The notes beneath the pieces are model-generated. The model saw nothing but the letters and a program-made list of their open reading frames with translations, was not told the DNA's origin and ran no database searches. DNA of 64,000 nt. It comes from Thermoanaerobaculia bacterium. GTDB lineage: Bacteria; Acidobacteriota; Thermoanaerobaculia; Multivoradales; J023. The position numbers and the translations under genes are program-made. Below, one piece after another: positions 1 to 11,357 of this stretch; positions within the stretch are counted from its first letter, which is position 1, and each line of letters begins with the position of its first letter. Location: contig JAUIJL010000022.1 of NCBI GenBank assembly GCA_030431255.1, forward strand, positions 83,583 through 147,582, read 5' to 3'.

Positions 1-2
1 CA

Positions 3-644
3 CGCCACGGCCAGCAGATCCAAACCGACGGCCCCTGGGAAGTGAAGGGCCGGCAGATTCTCTTCACCAGCCCCGAGGGAAGGCTTTCTTCCGTTCGCTT
101 GAGCGAGATCGACCTGGAGGCCAGCGAGCTGGCGACCCACCCGCCCCCCGAGCCCGAAAAAGTCGTTGAGCCCGAGCCCGCCCCCGAGCCTAAGGAACCG
201 ATCCTGGTGCTCACCGACAAGGATATCGGCGGATTTGACCGAGACACCTTCCTCGGCACGATCGTCCTCGAGGTTAACGACGTCCTGCGATCTGTGGACG
301 ACATCGGATTGGTTCCCGAGGATCACCCCGACCTTCAGGCGGAAATCGACCGAATTACCCTGCTGGTCGATGAGCTGATGACCATGATCCAAGACTCGTG
401 CTCCGGTTATGAAACCCTGGACCAACCCGTAGAGCACGTTCAGGATGCCATGGAGTTCTTTCCCAGGGATCTCGAGAGCTGCGCGGAAGAGCTGGAAACC
501 CGAGGCAAAGAGTCGGCCGACCCGAAGCTTCGAGACGGCGCTCTCGAAATGGCCGGAAAGATGAAGAAGATGGCCAGAGAGTTTCAGGCCGATCCAGACG
601 CTTTCGTGGAGAAATACCAGAAGCTCGCCCAGCAGCAAGAGTAG
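3..644 (+). CDS. Hypothetical protein, 5' end truncated by window edge
   Basis: Frame is open from base 3 (RHGQQIQTDGPWEVKGRQILFTSPEG...) upstream of the listed ATG at 42; Pro/Glu-rich linker then helical domain. Confidence 0.6.
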   Translation, partial: RHGQQIQTDGPWEVKGRQILFTSPEGRLSSVRLSEIDLEASELATHPPPEPEKVVEPEPAPEPKEPILVLTDKDIGGFDRDTFLGTIVLEVNDVLRSVDDIGLVPEDHPDLQAEIDRITLLVDELMTMIQDSCSGYETLDQPVEHVQDAMEFFPRDLESCAEELETRGKESADPKLRDGALEMAGKMKKMAREFQADPDAFVEKYQKLAQQQE

Positions 645-664
645 GTCGCCTTCGGCCGAAGCCA

Positions 665-2551
665 CTAACCTTCGCTACCCTTATCGGCCTCCGCCAGGGC
701 GCGACGCAGCTTCTTGACTTGCCCGAGCTGCCAAGGTTGCACCGCCTTTTCCGACAGCCGATCCACCAATTCCCGAGCCTTGGCCGAGTCGCCGCTGTTG
801 ACCGCCGCAGCGGCCCGGTTGTAGAGGTCGATGAATCCGCGGTAGTCCCCCACCATCGAAAGCTTGTCGAGCTGCTCTTCGGCCTTTTCCTTGAGCCCAG
901 GATCTTGGGTGGTGCTCTGGATGCGGGCAAAAAGGGCGATAGCGTCGTCGGCTCGGCCCTTACGCACCCTCTGGGCCGCCTCACGGTAATCCATTTGCAA
1001 GAGGATCTCCTGGGCCCTGCCCAGGGTCCCGGCATCGACCCCGGCCGTCTTCAGACTCTCAAAGACCGTGTCCGCCTCGGTACGCTCACCCCGTCGGGCG
1101 TGGGTGAGCAAAAGGTTCAGGCCCAAGTCGGCGCGCTCGGGAAAGAATCCCAGCGCCCGCTGGAGCGCTTCGACACCGGCATCGGACGGTTCCGTCTGCA
1201 AACCGTAGGCATAACCCAGCTCGGCCCAGGCCTCGGCGAAGGCATCACTCTGCTCCACACTCTTGCGCAGGGATGCAATGGCCTGCTCGAGGGCTTGCTC
1301 TTGGGCTTCGTCCGCCGGTCGTTTTCCTTCCAAGGTCCGCAGCAGACTCTTGCCGTAGAGATAGGACGTGAGGAAGTCGCCGGAGCCTTGGGCCATCGCC
1401 TTGTGATAGTGCTCACGGGCGGCTTGGTCATTCCCCGCCGACTCCGCGAGGACACCGAGACCAGCAAGGGCCGGGCCGTAGCTCGGTTCCATCTCCAAGC
1501 TGCGCTCGAAGAATTTCGCGGCCTGAGATTCGCCCCCTTGAACCGCCCGGGCCGATAAATCACCGAGGTGATAGAGCACCTCGTGGGGTTTCAGCTCGAC
1601 GGATTTGAGAATCAACAGATCGAGCTGCTCTACCGGAATCTTCAGATAGGTCAGCTCTCCACGGCCGAAGTATTCTTCGAGCTGCGCATTCAAGGTATCG
1701 AGCTTCAGACCGAAAGCTTCCTCGAAGGAATGGGTCGTCGGCATACCCGCGGCCACCTTGGCGACGAATTGGGGGATTTGCTGCCGTTTGGATGGGCTAC
1801 CGTTCTCCAGGGATCGGTTGTGTAAAAAGTGAAAGAGGCCCCAGGACTGCCTGAAGTAGGTCTGCCGAACCATCTGCGGAATTTGGTCAAACGACTGCTC
1901 GTCCACCGTCATCAGCTGCACGGCGGGCACGAGCGGCTGATTGCGATAGCGGATCCACTGCAAATGCTCCTCGGACGGCAGGCCGAGCAACGCGTAATCC
2001 CCTTCAGTTTTGAAGGCGCTGTAAAACTCGGCCACTCCCTGCCGGAACCAATGGGGCAGATACGGATGCTCTTCGTGCAATCGATGGTGGATGTATTGCT
2101 TGTAGACGTAGCGGGTCGGCACGAAGTCCTCACCACCGACGACCACCGCGTAATTGCCGTGCTCATGGGGCACCAAATATCCGGCATTGGACGGCGCTCC
2201 GCCGAGCACCTCCATGGACGGGTCGTTCAAGGAGCCGTATCCCGAGCCGGGTTGACGGAACGGAGCCAGCGACGCCTCATCGCTGAAGACGTAGAAATAG
2301 CTGGGCAACGGCGATTCCCGATGGGAGCTGGGTGCCAGCACCTGCAGGGCGTGATGCAGCCGCTCGAGATCCGCACCGACCTGACGACCGACCTCACCGC
2401 CCGACTGGCTGAGGATGGTGAAATGGGCGGTTTCGACCCGAGCCCAATTACCGCTCTCGGGCTGGGCAACGGCGGGCCATGCCCACAAGAAGGTCACAAA
2501 GAAGACCGTTAGGGTGGCTGCACTGACTCCAAAACGGCTGCATTTCTTCAT
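665..2551 (-). CDS. Secreted TPR-repeat protein with an N-terminal peptidase-MA/DUF1570-like region
   Basis: Signal peptide; WARVETAHFTILSQSG start; repeated TPR-like helices. Confidence 0.7.
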   Translation of the reverse strand: MKKCSRFGVSAATLTVFFVTFLWAWPAVAQPESGNWARVETAHFTILSQSGGEVGRQVGADLERLHHALQVLAPSSHRESPLPSYFYVFSDEASLAPFRQPGSGYGSLNDPSMEVLGGAPSNAGYLVPHEHGNYAVVVGGEDFVPTRYVYKQYIHHRLHEEHPYLPHWFRQGVAEFYSAFKTEGDYALLGLPSEEHLQWIRYRNQPLVPAVQLMTVDEQSFDQIPQMVRQTYFRQSWGLFHFLHNRSLENGSPSKRQQIPQFVAKVAAGMPTTHSFEEAFGLKLDTLNAQLEEYFGRGELTYLKIPVEQLDLLILKSVELKPHEVLYHLGDLSARAVQGGESQAAKFFERSLEMEPSYGPALAGLGVLAESAGNDQAAREHYHKAMAQGSGDFLTSYLYGKSLLRTLEGKRPADEAQEQALEQAIASLRKSVEQSDAFAEAWAELGYAYGLQTEPSDAGVEALQRALGFFPERADLGLNLLLTHARRGERTEADTVFESLKTAGVDAGTLGRAQEILLQMDYREAAQRVRKGRADDAIALFARIQSTTQDPGLKEKAEEQLDKLSMVGDYRGFIDLYNRAAAAVNSGDSAKARELVDRLSEKAVQPWQLGQVKKLRRALAEADKGSEG

Positions 2552-2767
2552 CGATCAAATCTCCCCATGGAAACAAGTAGCTCGCGTTTCAGCTCTACGC
2601 AAAGGTCATTCGAAAATTCGTTGAGGGCTGAGCTCTTCTCGCCGTCTGATGTCCCACACTGAGGCCCCGGGCAGGTTCTGGGCCGAAGATAAACGGGGTT
2701 ATGGGTGAGAGGATCTTCCGGATCGCCGCGTCTTGCTCAACGACTCACCATCCTTGAGGAGCCCCCC

Positions 2768-4232
2768 GTGCACAGAATTCCCGACCCGTTTCCGCTGCTC
2801 GTTCTCACATTCCTCCTCGCGGCCGCCCCCGCGCGGCCGGGGCAGGGCTCCATTTTCACCGATGGCTTCGAGTCTGGAGACACCTCTCCGCCTGGTCCCA
2901 AACTTTCGGCGGCCCCGAGCCCTCCTGTGCCCAGGGTCCGACCATCGTCGATGAACGGACGGGCGATCTCGGCCCGGCGCCCAACGGCCCCTACGACGAC
3001 ATCGCCTGCGTGGAAGTCCGCAACGACACGGACTTGCTTCGGGATCGGGAAGTCGCCTTTTCGAGCATTCCCATCCCCCGGAGTCTGAACCTGCTCGACA
3101 CCTCCGAGCTCGTTCTGCTCGGACCGGGAGACCGGAGATTGGCCGCCCAATTCAGCGTCATCTCCCGCTGGGCCTCCACGGTCGACGACACGAGCGCTCC
3201 CATTCGGTGGCTGCAGATCGCCGTCCGCCCTCGGGTCGAAGCCCAGCAATCCACATTTTATGCCCTCCGCCGCTATCCAGGGGTCGGGGCGGCGGCTGAC
3301 CCCTGGGCGCTGACGGTCCAGGCCGAAAACGATCTCTGGCGGGTTTCGACGGGTCTCGCCGACTACCTGCTCGACCCCGACGATCCGGCCCTCATCCAAA
3401 GCATCACCGTCGACCTGAACGACGACGGCATCGGCCTCGCCAACGTTTATCAACATCAACCCGGTGCCGGCCCGCGCCTGGACTTCGATCCCGGCCGGGA
3501 CGATATGACCTGCCCAAGGCCCAAGAAGACCAACGGCAGCCCTTCCTGAATCAGGTCGACATCACCCGTCAGGTCATCCAACACTTCGAGATGCTCGCCA
3601 ATTGCGCGGAATTCGTGCCCGGCGCCGAGGGTGCCGAGTGTCAGACCCGGCTACTGGAAGTCATCGACGAGCTGGCCCGGGACAATCTCAAGGCGGGCAT
3701 CCTTTGCCAGGGTGACCTGCCCTCGAACGTCAGCTGCGGCGGCCCCCAGCGGTTCATGGTCGCTGCACTCTTCTACCACTTCTTCCACCGCTACCTGCTC
3801 AATTGGGGCGACGTCGACGGCTTGATCCAACGGGCGTTGGTGGGTGATGCCCTCAACTACTACCGACAGGGCATGCCAAAGGCGGCCGGAGGCGTGGAGA
3901 TCGACCCCAACGGAGAGTGGGCGGCGCTTTTGGATTGCCCTTTGATCAACGGTGGCACGGACGTCGGCACCTGCTCTTGAATCCAAGTCGACGGCACCGA
4001 CCTGCTCTGGCACAACAAGGCCCACACCGTGGCGCTCATCTTGATGGCCCACGATCTGGATCCTTCGATCGGCCTTTGCCAAATCGGCCGCAACGCCCTG
4101 GATCACCCTTCCACAACCGTGGGCTGGAGCGACAACCGGCTCAACGACGCCGGATGGTGGAAGGGCGCGGCCCAGCAGATGCAAGGGGCCGTCTTCGGGG
4201 TCGGCCTCTACGACGTCTGCTCCGACCCTTAA
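2768..4232 (+). pseudogene. Disrupted secreted protein with N-terminal DGFESGD(L)SAW motif (two frameshifts and one in-frame stop)
   Basis: Coding content moves frame 2 -> frame 1 (~2881) -> frame 0 (~3505), then in-frame TGA at 3978-3980 with the reading continuing to 4232. Confidence 0.7.
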
Positions 4233-4255
4233 GCTGTCGAGCCGTGACCGACGTC

Positions 4256-5119
4256 TCAGTCGTCACTGCCGTAGGAGATCTCCATATTTCGCGCTCGCCA
4301 TCCGGCCAGCGCCAGCACCGCCGCCGTGAGCAAAAGGACCCCGGGCACGGAAACCCACGCCGGAATCGGATCCGCTTGAATCGCGAAGGCGCCGGCGGCC
4401 ACCGGCACCGGCAGCAGGGAATTCAGATAGAAGATCACGCTCAGCTTCTTCAACAAGGACGGCAAGAACGGGTTGATGAATTCCCACGCCCACAGCAGGA
4501 CCGCGACGCTCACCGGGTTCTTGAACAACTGGCCGGCCAGCTGAAAGATCGCCCCATAACCGATGCAGGCCAAGACGGCGATGCTGACATAGGTGATGAG
4601 ATGGCCGAGCCCCGGCCCGCTGAAGAGGTATCGTCCGAGCTCACCCAAACCCCATGGGCTCATGGTCAACAGATAAAGCGTCGTGGTGCCCACGGCAAAA
4701 ACGCCGGTCACCGCGATCAGAGCGGCAACGTATTTGCCGGCCACCAACACCTCACGGCGAATGGGCGATAGGAAGTAATAGTGCAGGCTCTTTTCGAGGA
4801 TCTCACCCCGGAACAAGCTCATGAAAAGGATCAAGCAGCTGAGAAAGATGGACGTGCTGAGGTAGCCTTGGAAAACAAAGGCATACACCCTCGACGCGTC
4901 GATCGGTCCGCTCAACGCGAGCTTGTCCGGCACGGGAGAGGCCGCCCACAGGGCCATGATCCCCACCGGTGCGAAAGCCAAGAAGTAGAGAGCGAAGGCC
5001 CGCCGCGAAAAGAGCTGATTGCGCAGCTCCATGCGCAAAATGCCCACGATCTGACGCCCCACCAAGCCCCAGTCGACTCCACCCGCGGGGCTCGCCTCGG
5101 TCATATGTGTGGCGCTCAT
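4256..5119 (-). CDS. ABC-2 type transporter permease
   Basis: Six hydrophobic segments; overlaps start region of adjacent ABC ATPase gene. Confidence 0.8.
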   Translation of the reverse strand: MSATHMTEASPAGGVDWGLVGRQIVGILRMELRNQLFSRRAFALYFLAFAPVGIMALWAASPVPDKLALSGPIDASRVYAFVFQGYLSTSIFLSCLILFMSLFRGEILEKSLHYYFLSPIRREVLVAGKYVAALIAVTGVFAVGTTTLYLLTMSPWGLGELGRYLFSGPGLGHLITYVSIAVLACIGYGAIFQLAGQLFKNPVSVAVLLWAWEFINPFLPSLLKKLSVIFYLNSLLPVPVAAGAFAIQADPIPAWVSVPGVLLLTAAVLALAGWRARNMEISYGSDD

Positions 5120-6114
5120 AACCCCTCTCCTTCGTTTTCGATCAAGTAAGCATAGACCGCGCGCACGTCGCTGTCGGCCACGGAAATGGTTTCGATATCC
5201 AGGCTCTTGTCGAGCACCAGCTGGTTCATGAAGCGATAGAAATCACCCGCGTTGGCGGTGCGTACCATCACCCCTTGGCGGTCATCGTGCAGGGAGACCT
5301 CCACCGCCACTTCCTGGGCGAAGAGAGCGCCGGCTACCTCGGTGGCCTTATTGCATCGCAGCAGCACTTGAATCGGCCGCTCGTGCATCTCCTCACGCAC
5401 GTCGTTGACGCCGCCTTCGGCCACCACATAACCGCCCGAAAGCAGCAAGACCCGGTCGGAGATCATGTCGACCTCGTGCAGGATGTGGCTCGAGATGATC
5501 ACGTGACATCCGTCCTCCGCCAGGGCCTTGAAGATGTCGATGACCTCGGAGCGGGCCATGGGGTCCAGGCCGTTCAAGGGCTCGTCGAGCACCATCACCC
5601 GCGGCCCGTGGGCCAGTGCCTGGGCCATTCGGATCCGCTGGCGCATGCCTTTCGAGTAGCCACCCATCTTGCGCTCGGCGGCTTCTCGCAAGCCGACTCG
5701 GTCGATCGCTTGCCAGGCCAACCGGTCGGCGTCGGCATGGCCGTGGCCGTGGACCCGGAGATAGGAATACACGAATTGGTAACCGCTCAGGGTCGCCGGA
5801 AACGAGTCGAATTGGGTCAGATATCCCACATGGTGAAAGAGCTGCTCCGGTCGATTTGTGGGCGCGCCCAACACCCGAATCTCGCCCTCCGTGGGGTGCA
5901 AGAGCCCGGTCATGAGGTTCATCAGGGTGGATTTGCCGGAGCCGTTGGGTCCCACCAAACCGGTGATGCCCGGCCCGAGCCGCAGGCTCACCCGGTTGAT
6001 CCCGAGCACCTCGCCGTAGAACTTCGACACATTGTCGAAAACCACCGCTTCCCCGTCGGGCAAGGGACCCTCGGGATCGAAACCCACGGTTGAGGTCTGT
6101 GTTTCGTTGGCCAT
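5116..6114 (-). CDS. ABC transporter ATP-binding protein
   Basis: Walker A GPNGSGKST, signature YSKGMRQR, Walker B VMVLDEP. Confidence 0.95.
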   Translation of the reverse strand: MANETQTSTVGFDPEGPLPDGEAVVFDNVSKFYGEVLGINRVSLRLGPGITGLVGPNGSGKSTLMNLMTGLLHPTEGEIRVLGAPTNRPEQLFHHVGYLTQFDSFPATLSGYQFVYSYLRVHGHGHADADRLAWQAIDRVGLREAAERKMGGYSKGMRQRIRMAQALAHGPRVMVLDEPLNGLDPMARSEVIDIFKALAEDGCHVIISSHILHEVDMISDRVLLLSGGYVVAEGGVNDVREEMHERPIQVLLRCNKATEVAGALFAQEVAVEVSLHDDRQGVMVRTANAGDFYRFMNQLVLDKSLDIETISVADSDVRAVYAYLIENEGEGL

Positions 6115-6977
6115 CAGCTCACCACCTCATAGGCTCGGATTTTGCGGTTCAGCATGTAGAGGAACCCGCCCCAATAGAGCAGAAGCACCACCGACGCCGA
6201 AAAGACCGACGTCTCGAGGCCCGAGTCCACGCCCAGCAGACTCGCCCAGAGCACGAAGATCACCTTGATCAGGTTCAGCAGGTCGCCGACCTCGGTGCGG
6301 AAGAGCAAGTTGATGGTGGAGCCGAAGAACAAACCGCCCAGGAGCACCAAGAACATGGCAAAGGCGGCCACCGGTCGCCAGCGAACCCAGGCGGAAATCG
6401 CCAAGGACATCAGGGAAAGGGTGAGGATCCAGATCCAAGAACCGACGAACATGCCGAAGACCAAACGTAGATTGTCCGCCAGCCAGCCCCAACCGACGAA
6501 GCTCGCCTGCATGGTGACCAAAAGCAGGCCCACCACCCAGGTGATCGCCGATAGGACGATCGCCAACACCGTGGTTTTGCCGACCACGTATTCGACCCTG
6601 GAAAAGGGACGGCTGAGGTAGAGGGGCAACCCGTTGTTCGATAAATCTCGCGAGACTAAACCCGGGCCGATAAAGAGCGAGAGAAAGAACGCATACCAGG
6701 CCTGGACTTGCAGGAAGGTAAAGAAGAAATCAGCGTCGATCTTCAGAAACTGGGTGATGTCGAGGTTGGGAAAGAGGGCCAAGAAGTCGGCATTGTTGGA
6801 AAGATAGATGACCGCGCAACACCACAGCGGGAAGACGAAGCAGAGAACCAAGAAGGCCAGCATCCACTTGCTGGCAAAGACTTCCCTGAAGGCATACTTC
6901 GGCAAGATCAAGAAGCGGGTCGAGGTGGACGTCAGCGGCCCTTGGTAACGGGAATAAGTGCGTTCGTAAACGGCCAT
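6114..6977 (-). CDS. ABC-2 type transporter permease
   Basis: Polytopic membrane protein between two ABC ATPase genes. Confidence 0.8.
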   Translation of the reverse strand: MAVYERTYSRYQGPLTSTSTRFLILPKYAFREVFASKWMLAFLVLCFVFPLWCCAVIYLSNNADFLALFPNLDITQFLKIDADFFFTFLQVQAWYAFFLSLFIGPGLVSRDLSNNGLPLYLSRPFSRVEYVVGKTTVLAIVLSAITWVVGLLLVTMQASFVGWGWLADNLRLVFGMFVGSWIWILTLSLMSLAISAWVRWRPVAAFAMFLVLLGGLFFGSTINLLFRTEVGDLLNLIKVIFVLWASLLGVDSGLETSVFSASVVLLLYWGGFLYMLNRKIRAYEVVS

Positions 6978-6979
6978 GA

Positions 6980-7897
6980 TCAGCCCTCCCTCATGGCTTT
7001 GTCGAAGATGTCCTGCAGGGAGTCCTTCTTATAGTCCAGATGACGAATTTGGACGTTGTGCTCGCTGGCCAGCTCATAGAGGTTGCGCACTTTCCGCTCC
7101 GGGGGCATGATCATCTTGACCCGCCGTCGGCCGTGTTGCTCGCATTGGATATCCAAGCTGCGGGCCCCCTCCACAAAGCGCTCCGCGGCGCCGATGATCT
7201 CCAGCTCGAGGAATTTGCGATTGGCGCTGCGCTCCTCTTCCAAGTTGCAGTAGTAGGCAATCTCACCCCCCTTGAGGATCAAGACCTCCTCACAGCATTC
7301 CTCCACGTCCCGCAAGAGATGGGAAGAGAGGATGAGATTGACCTCGCCGGCGTCGCGGATTTCCTTGATCAACCGGATCATGCGCTCTCGGCCCGGTGGA
7401 TCCAGGCCGTTGGTGGGCTCGTCCAAGAACAACAGCCGGGGACCGTGCACTAGGGCTTGTGCCAGCTTCGCCCGCTGCTTCATGCCCAAGGAATAAGTTT
7501 CCAAGGGCCGATAGCGAGCCTCGCCGAGGCCGACGAAGTAGAGGGCCTCGTGGGTGCGCTCCAACGCCTGCTTGGCCGGTAGACCGGAGAGCTCGGCCAT
7601 CATGCGGACGAAACGCACGGCGCTCATGCCCGAGATGAAGGCGTCGCGCTCGGGCATATAACCCACCAACGAGCGGGCCTCCTTCTGCTCCGTGCGCAAG
7701 TCCTTGCCGAAGATGCGAGCGCTGCCCGAAGCCGGCTTGTAAAAACCCAAAAGGGTATGGATCAAAGTGGTCTTGCCGGCACCGTTGGGCCCGAGCAAAC
7801 CGATCGCCCGACCCGTGAACGAGCCGGTGACTTGTTTGAGGGCTTCGAAGTTGCCGAAACGCACTGTGAGGTCGTCGAGCTGGATGACGGGATCCAT
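6980..7897 (-). CDS. ABC transporter ATP-binding protein
   Basis: Walker [18 protein letters not shown] signature, LLFLDEP. Confidence 0.95.
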   Translation of the reverse strand: MDPVIQLDDLTVRFGNFEALKQVTGSFTGRAIGLLGPNGAGKTTLIHTLLGFYKPASGSARIFGKDLRTEQKEARSLVGYMPERDAFISGMSAVRFVRMMAELSGLPAKQALERTHEALYFVGLGEARYRPLETYSLGMKQRAKLAQALVHGPRLLFLDEPTNGLDPPGRERMIRLIKEIRDAGEVNLILSSHLLRDVEECCEEVLILKGGEIAYYCNLEEERSANRKFLELEIIGAAERFVEGARSLDIQCEQHGRRRVKMIMPPERKVRNLYELASEHNVQIRHLDYKKDSLQDIFDKAMREG

Positions 7898-8162
7898 GGT
7901 CGCTCCTCGGTCGAGGCGCTCGAGCGAGTGGCTCGATCGCCGGGAAATTCTCCGACGGCGGGGTCGGTGACGGTTTCGTTGAACGGCTGCGTCAGTTTAT
8001 CCGCGATGCCCGCCGACGGGTGGGTCTCCACGGCAATCCAACAAGTCTTCATGGCAAGCCGGAGCTTCACAGAAAGCCGGGCGGCTTCACAGGAATCCAC
8101 AGCCTGATGCCTCTTCTTACGTGTTTTAGGTCTATTTTGTTCCTGGCCAAAAAATATTTTTC

Positions 8163-8209
8163 GCCCAATAAAAAGACCCGGTGTTGTCCACCGGGTCTTT
8201 TTATTGGGC
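8163..8209. terminator. Bidirectional intrinsic terminator
   Basis: 21-bp perfect stem GCCCAATAAAAAGACCCGGTG / CACCGGGTCTTTTTATTGGGC with 5-nt loop. Confidence 0.85.
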
Positions 8210-8265
8210 CGTCCTGTAAGGAGCTCGCAAGCTCCCCTCCAGGTTGGCCGGCTCACCCGCTCAGA

Positions 8266-10809
8266 TCACGAGTAGCCCTGGATCAGGTCGGCGAAGAGCG
8301 TCTCCAAACCGGCCGGGTTCTTGAGACCCATGGCCCGCAGGAGCAATGACGTCAACACGTCGCCGTCGCTGCCGGCCGCCAGCACGATGCGTTTCTCCTC
8401 ACCGTAGGCATATCCCAGCATCGGCTTGGCATCACCCTTGAGCGACTCCAACGCCGCCTGCTGCTCGTCGGTCAGGCTGCCGCTCGCCAGCTTCTCGGCC
8501 ACCGTCTGCATGACGCTCGACAGATCTTGGTAGACCAACGCCGAGAAGTTGTTGCGACCGTCCTGGGGCAGAAGGGCCCCGAACTTCGACGACTCGGTGA
8601 TGGAATAACCGGACTCCTTATAACGGATCGCCTGATCCAGGATCGCCCGATTCGGAGCCATCAACATATAGCCCTCGAAGAAGGTGTAATGGACGTCCGT
8701 GATCTTCGCCGGCAGGGTGTACAAGGTCCGACCGTTCATCTCGGTCTGCTCGAGCACCAGGGCTTCCTCGCCCTTCTCGGCCAAGTGGGTATTCGCCTCG
8801 GCCAATGCCTGCTCGAGAGCCCATTGCAATCGAGCCGGATCGTAGATCTCGACGATGACTTTCCACGAAGGCGTGGGCAGCAAGGGACCGTCGAGGGCGA
8901 AGACCATCTCTCCCCCGATGGAAGCGGCGAGGTCGTCGCGGACGGAGAAGCCGAACCGCTCCTCGGCCTCGCGCAAGCCCTCGGGCACGCTACCGGCGAT
9001 CGAGAAGACGTCGTCGAGCATGGCCGCCGGATCCTTGAACACCACACCGGTCACCAATTTGGCTTCCGGGGAGACGAACTCCAGGCCGACCATGGGCGCC
9101 GGGGCCGCGAGCCAGGAAGCGATGCCCTGGCGAACCTCTTGGAAGGTGGCCGACGCGCGATGGTGCGACACACCGCCCAAGGTCTTCTGCTCGAGGAGCA
9201 AATGCTGAGCGTTGTCGATACCCAGCTGGGCGAGCTTGGCGCTGGCCTCCTCACCGCCGTCCTCACTCTCGGCTTGGGGGGCGATCATGTTGTCGAAGAC
9301 GTTCTCCAGATCGACCGCCACGATGTATTCCGTGCCCTCGTTGTAGAGGGCGGCGATGCTCTCGTAGAACGGAGTGCCGACGAACGGATTGTCGCCACCG
9401 TCCAAGAGCAGGGTCGCGACCTGCCGCAAGCGATCGGCGCTATTGGACGCCACCGCCTTACCACCTTCATAGAACCAGATGTACAGGTTCTCACCCTGGT
9501 CGCCCACGTTGCGCGGGTCCTCGACGAAGATCGGGCCATCGATTTCGGCGTCGGGATGCTCACCGGCGATCTCCGCCAGCTTCTCCTCGATATATCGGCG
9601 CAGACCGTCCGCGTCGGTGACCTCCGCCAGCGCCACCACACCGCCGACCTCGTTGTCCTCGAGAAAACCGCCCACCGCCACCTCGTCCCCGAGGTAGGAG
9701 CCGAGCTGCTCGAACGCGGCGACCACCTCGTCGACGTGCTCTTGGAAATCGCCGGCCGCTTCATTGGCCCACCACTCCGCGAGCTCGGGGCTCTCGGCCA
9801 AACGCTCCTGCAACACCTGATGGGTCTCGCTCACCGTGTTGGCGACGTTCGGCGCCGCGGCGTAGAGCACGGTGTCCTCGGGCATCAGATCGAGCAAACC
9901 ACTGGTGTAGCGCAGCTCGCGGGAGATCCGCTGATCGAGCTCACGGCGCAGATCGGAGTATTGACGCAGAATCTTGATGTAGTCGTCGGCGTTCTGGCTC
10001 CAAGCGATTTCGTCGGCCACCTTGAGCGGCGCCAACAATCGGTGGGTGGTCACCTGGTCACCGGGCAGCAAGACATCTTGATCTCCGCCGTGGTCGACCT
10101 TGACCTCACCTTCGATCACCGAGACCCGCGAGCCTTTGGTGCCATGGTTGACCGAGAAGATGGTTCCCACCACCGACACCAAGCAGTCGTCGGTGGCCAC
10201 GTAAAGGTGGCGATTCCGCTGTTTAGCGGCCTCGACGATGATGTTGCCGTGACCCAAATCGAGGGTCGTTCCTTTGCGTCCCTCATCGATCGACATCTCC
10301 GAGCGAGGCGCCAGCTCCACCAGGGAGCCGTCGGTCAAGCGCACCACGGCGCCGCCTTCGCGGCTGGTGCGAATCACGTCGCCTTCTTGGATCTCGGTGC
10401 CGATCTCAAGGGGGATCTGAGCGGATTCCGTGACCCGGAACAGCTGACCGTCGACGGTTTTCACCGTGGCGCTCGGGCCGTGGGGCCAGAATTCACGAAC
10501 CAGGAATTGAGCGACGCCGATGGTCGCCAGCAGCACCGCGGCCAAGGCCCACAGGCGGGTCTTCGACGGACGGCGCGAGGCGATATCGATGACATCGCTA
10601 TCGTCGTCGGAATAGTCGATCATGGGATCGTCTTCACGCACGATCTTCATGCCCCGACGGGCGTTGTGCTTGCCGGCCAGCTGGGCCCAAACGCGATTCG
10701 CGGCTTGGGACACCACCACGGGATCCGGCTCGCTTTCACGAATTTGAGTCGCTCCTCGATCGAGAATCTCGTCGACGGCGTCTCGCTTCTCCATCTCTGA
10801 ATGTTCCAT
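8266..10809 (-). CDS. FecR-domain membrane protein with large DUF3352-like C-terminal region
   Basis: Single TM ([19 protein letters not shown]) then FecR-like domain ([14 protein letters not shown]...[11 protein letters not shown]...[10 protein letters not shown]); starts at the sigma gene stop. Confidence 0.75.
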   Translation of the reverse strand: MEHSEMEKRDAVDEILDRGATQIRESEPDPVVVSQAANRVWAQLAGKHNARRGMKIVREDDPMIDYSDDDSDVIDIASRRPSKTRLWALAAVLLATIGVAQFLVREFWPHGPSATVKTVDGQLFRVTESAQIPLEIGTEIQEGDVIRTSREGGAVVRLTDGSLVELAPRSEMSIDEGRKGTTLDLGHGNIIVEAAKQRNRHLYVATDDCLVSVVGTIFSVNHGTKGSRVSVIEGEVKVDHGGDQDVLLPGDQVTTHRLLAPLKVADEIAWSQNADDYIKILRQYSDLRRELDQRISRELRYTSGLLDLMPEDTVLYAAAPNVANTVSETHQVLQERLAESPELAEWWANEAAGDFQEHVDEVVAAFEQLGSYLGDEVAVGGFLEDNEVGGVVALAEVTDADGLRRYIEEKLAEIAGEHPDAEIDGPIFVEDPRNVGDQGENLYIWFYEGGKAVASNSADRLRQVATLLLDGGDNPFVGTPFYESIAALYNEGTEYIVAVDLENVFDNMIAPQAESEDGGEEASAKLAQLGIDNAQHLLLEQKTLGGVSHHRASATFQEVRQGIASWLAAPAPMVGLEFVSPEAKLVTGVVFKDPAAMLDDVFSIAGSVPEGLREAEERFGFSVRDDLAASIGGEMVFALDGPLLPTPSWKVIVEIYDPARLQWALEQALAEANTHLAEKGEEALVLEQTEMNGRTLYTLPAKITDVHYTFFEGYMLMAPNRAILDQAIRYKESGYSITESSKFGALLPQDGRNNFSALVYQDLSSVMQTVAEKLASGSLTDEQQAALESLKGDAKPMLGYAYGEEKRIVLAAGSDGDVLTSLLLRAMGLKNPAGLETLFADLIQGYS

Positions 10810-11357
10810 CAGTTATCTCCTACGAACGAGCGGATCTCATCTTTAACTTGTGCGCGGGCGCGGTGTAACGCGACCCCTACCGCCGTTTGGCTCATGCCCA
10901 TCAGCTCGGCGATCTCGCGGTTGGAAACCCCTTCAAGAAAGCGGAGCGTGAAGATTTCGGCGGCTTTTTCCGACAAACCCAACACCGCCTGGCGAAGGCC
11001 GCGGCGAAGCTCTTGATCCTGCTGTCGATTCTCCGGCGAATCGACTCGGCTACCCTCGGGCTGGACATCCAAATCGTCCAGTGCGATCGAGCGCTTGCGG
11101 GATCGGGCGCGCATCAAATCGAGGCCGGCATTGACGGCCGCGCGATGCAAATAGGCGCCCGGATTCGGGTCGAGCTGCATTTCGTGTTGGCGTTTGAGCA
11201 GTCGCAAAAAAACGGTTTGCAATACGTCTTCGGCGTCTTGGGCGCTGCCGGTCACACGGTAGGCCGCGGCAAAGACCTTGCCGTGGTATCGCTGGAAAAT
11301 ATCGTCCAGCTCCGTCGACGGCGCGGGAAGTGTTTCTGTGGGATTGGCGACGAGCAC
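10809..11357 (-). CDS. RNA polymerase sigma factor, ECF/sigma-70 family
   Basis: Region 2 (AYRVTGSAQDAEDVLQTVFLRLL) and region 4 (FLEGVSNREIAELMGMSQTAVGVALHRARAQ). Confidence 0.93.
   Translation of the reverse strand: MLVANPTETLPAPSTELDDIFQRYHGKVFAAAYRVTGSAQDAEDVLQTVFLRLLKRQHEMQLDPNPGAYLHRAAVNAGLDLMRARSRKRSIALDDLDVQPEGSRVDSPENRQQDQELRRGLRQAVLGLSEKAAEIFTLRFLEGVSNREIAELMGMSQTAVGVALHRARAQVKDEIRSFVGDN

Noticed and set aside
3978-3980. In-frame TGA read as selenocysteine
   Set aside because: The gene carries two other frameshifts, and the context (TCS*IQVDG) fits a Trp to stop mutation better.
4256-7897. Four-gene ABC cluster as a novel export system
   Set aside because: Two standard ABC-2 permease/ATPase pairs; nothing beyond ordinary gene content is visible.
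8527-10800. 757-aa plus-strand ORF
   Set aside because: Antisense to the FecR-domain gene; composition is typical of the mirror frame of a high-GC CDS and shows no domain motifs.
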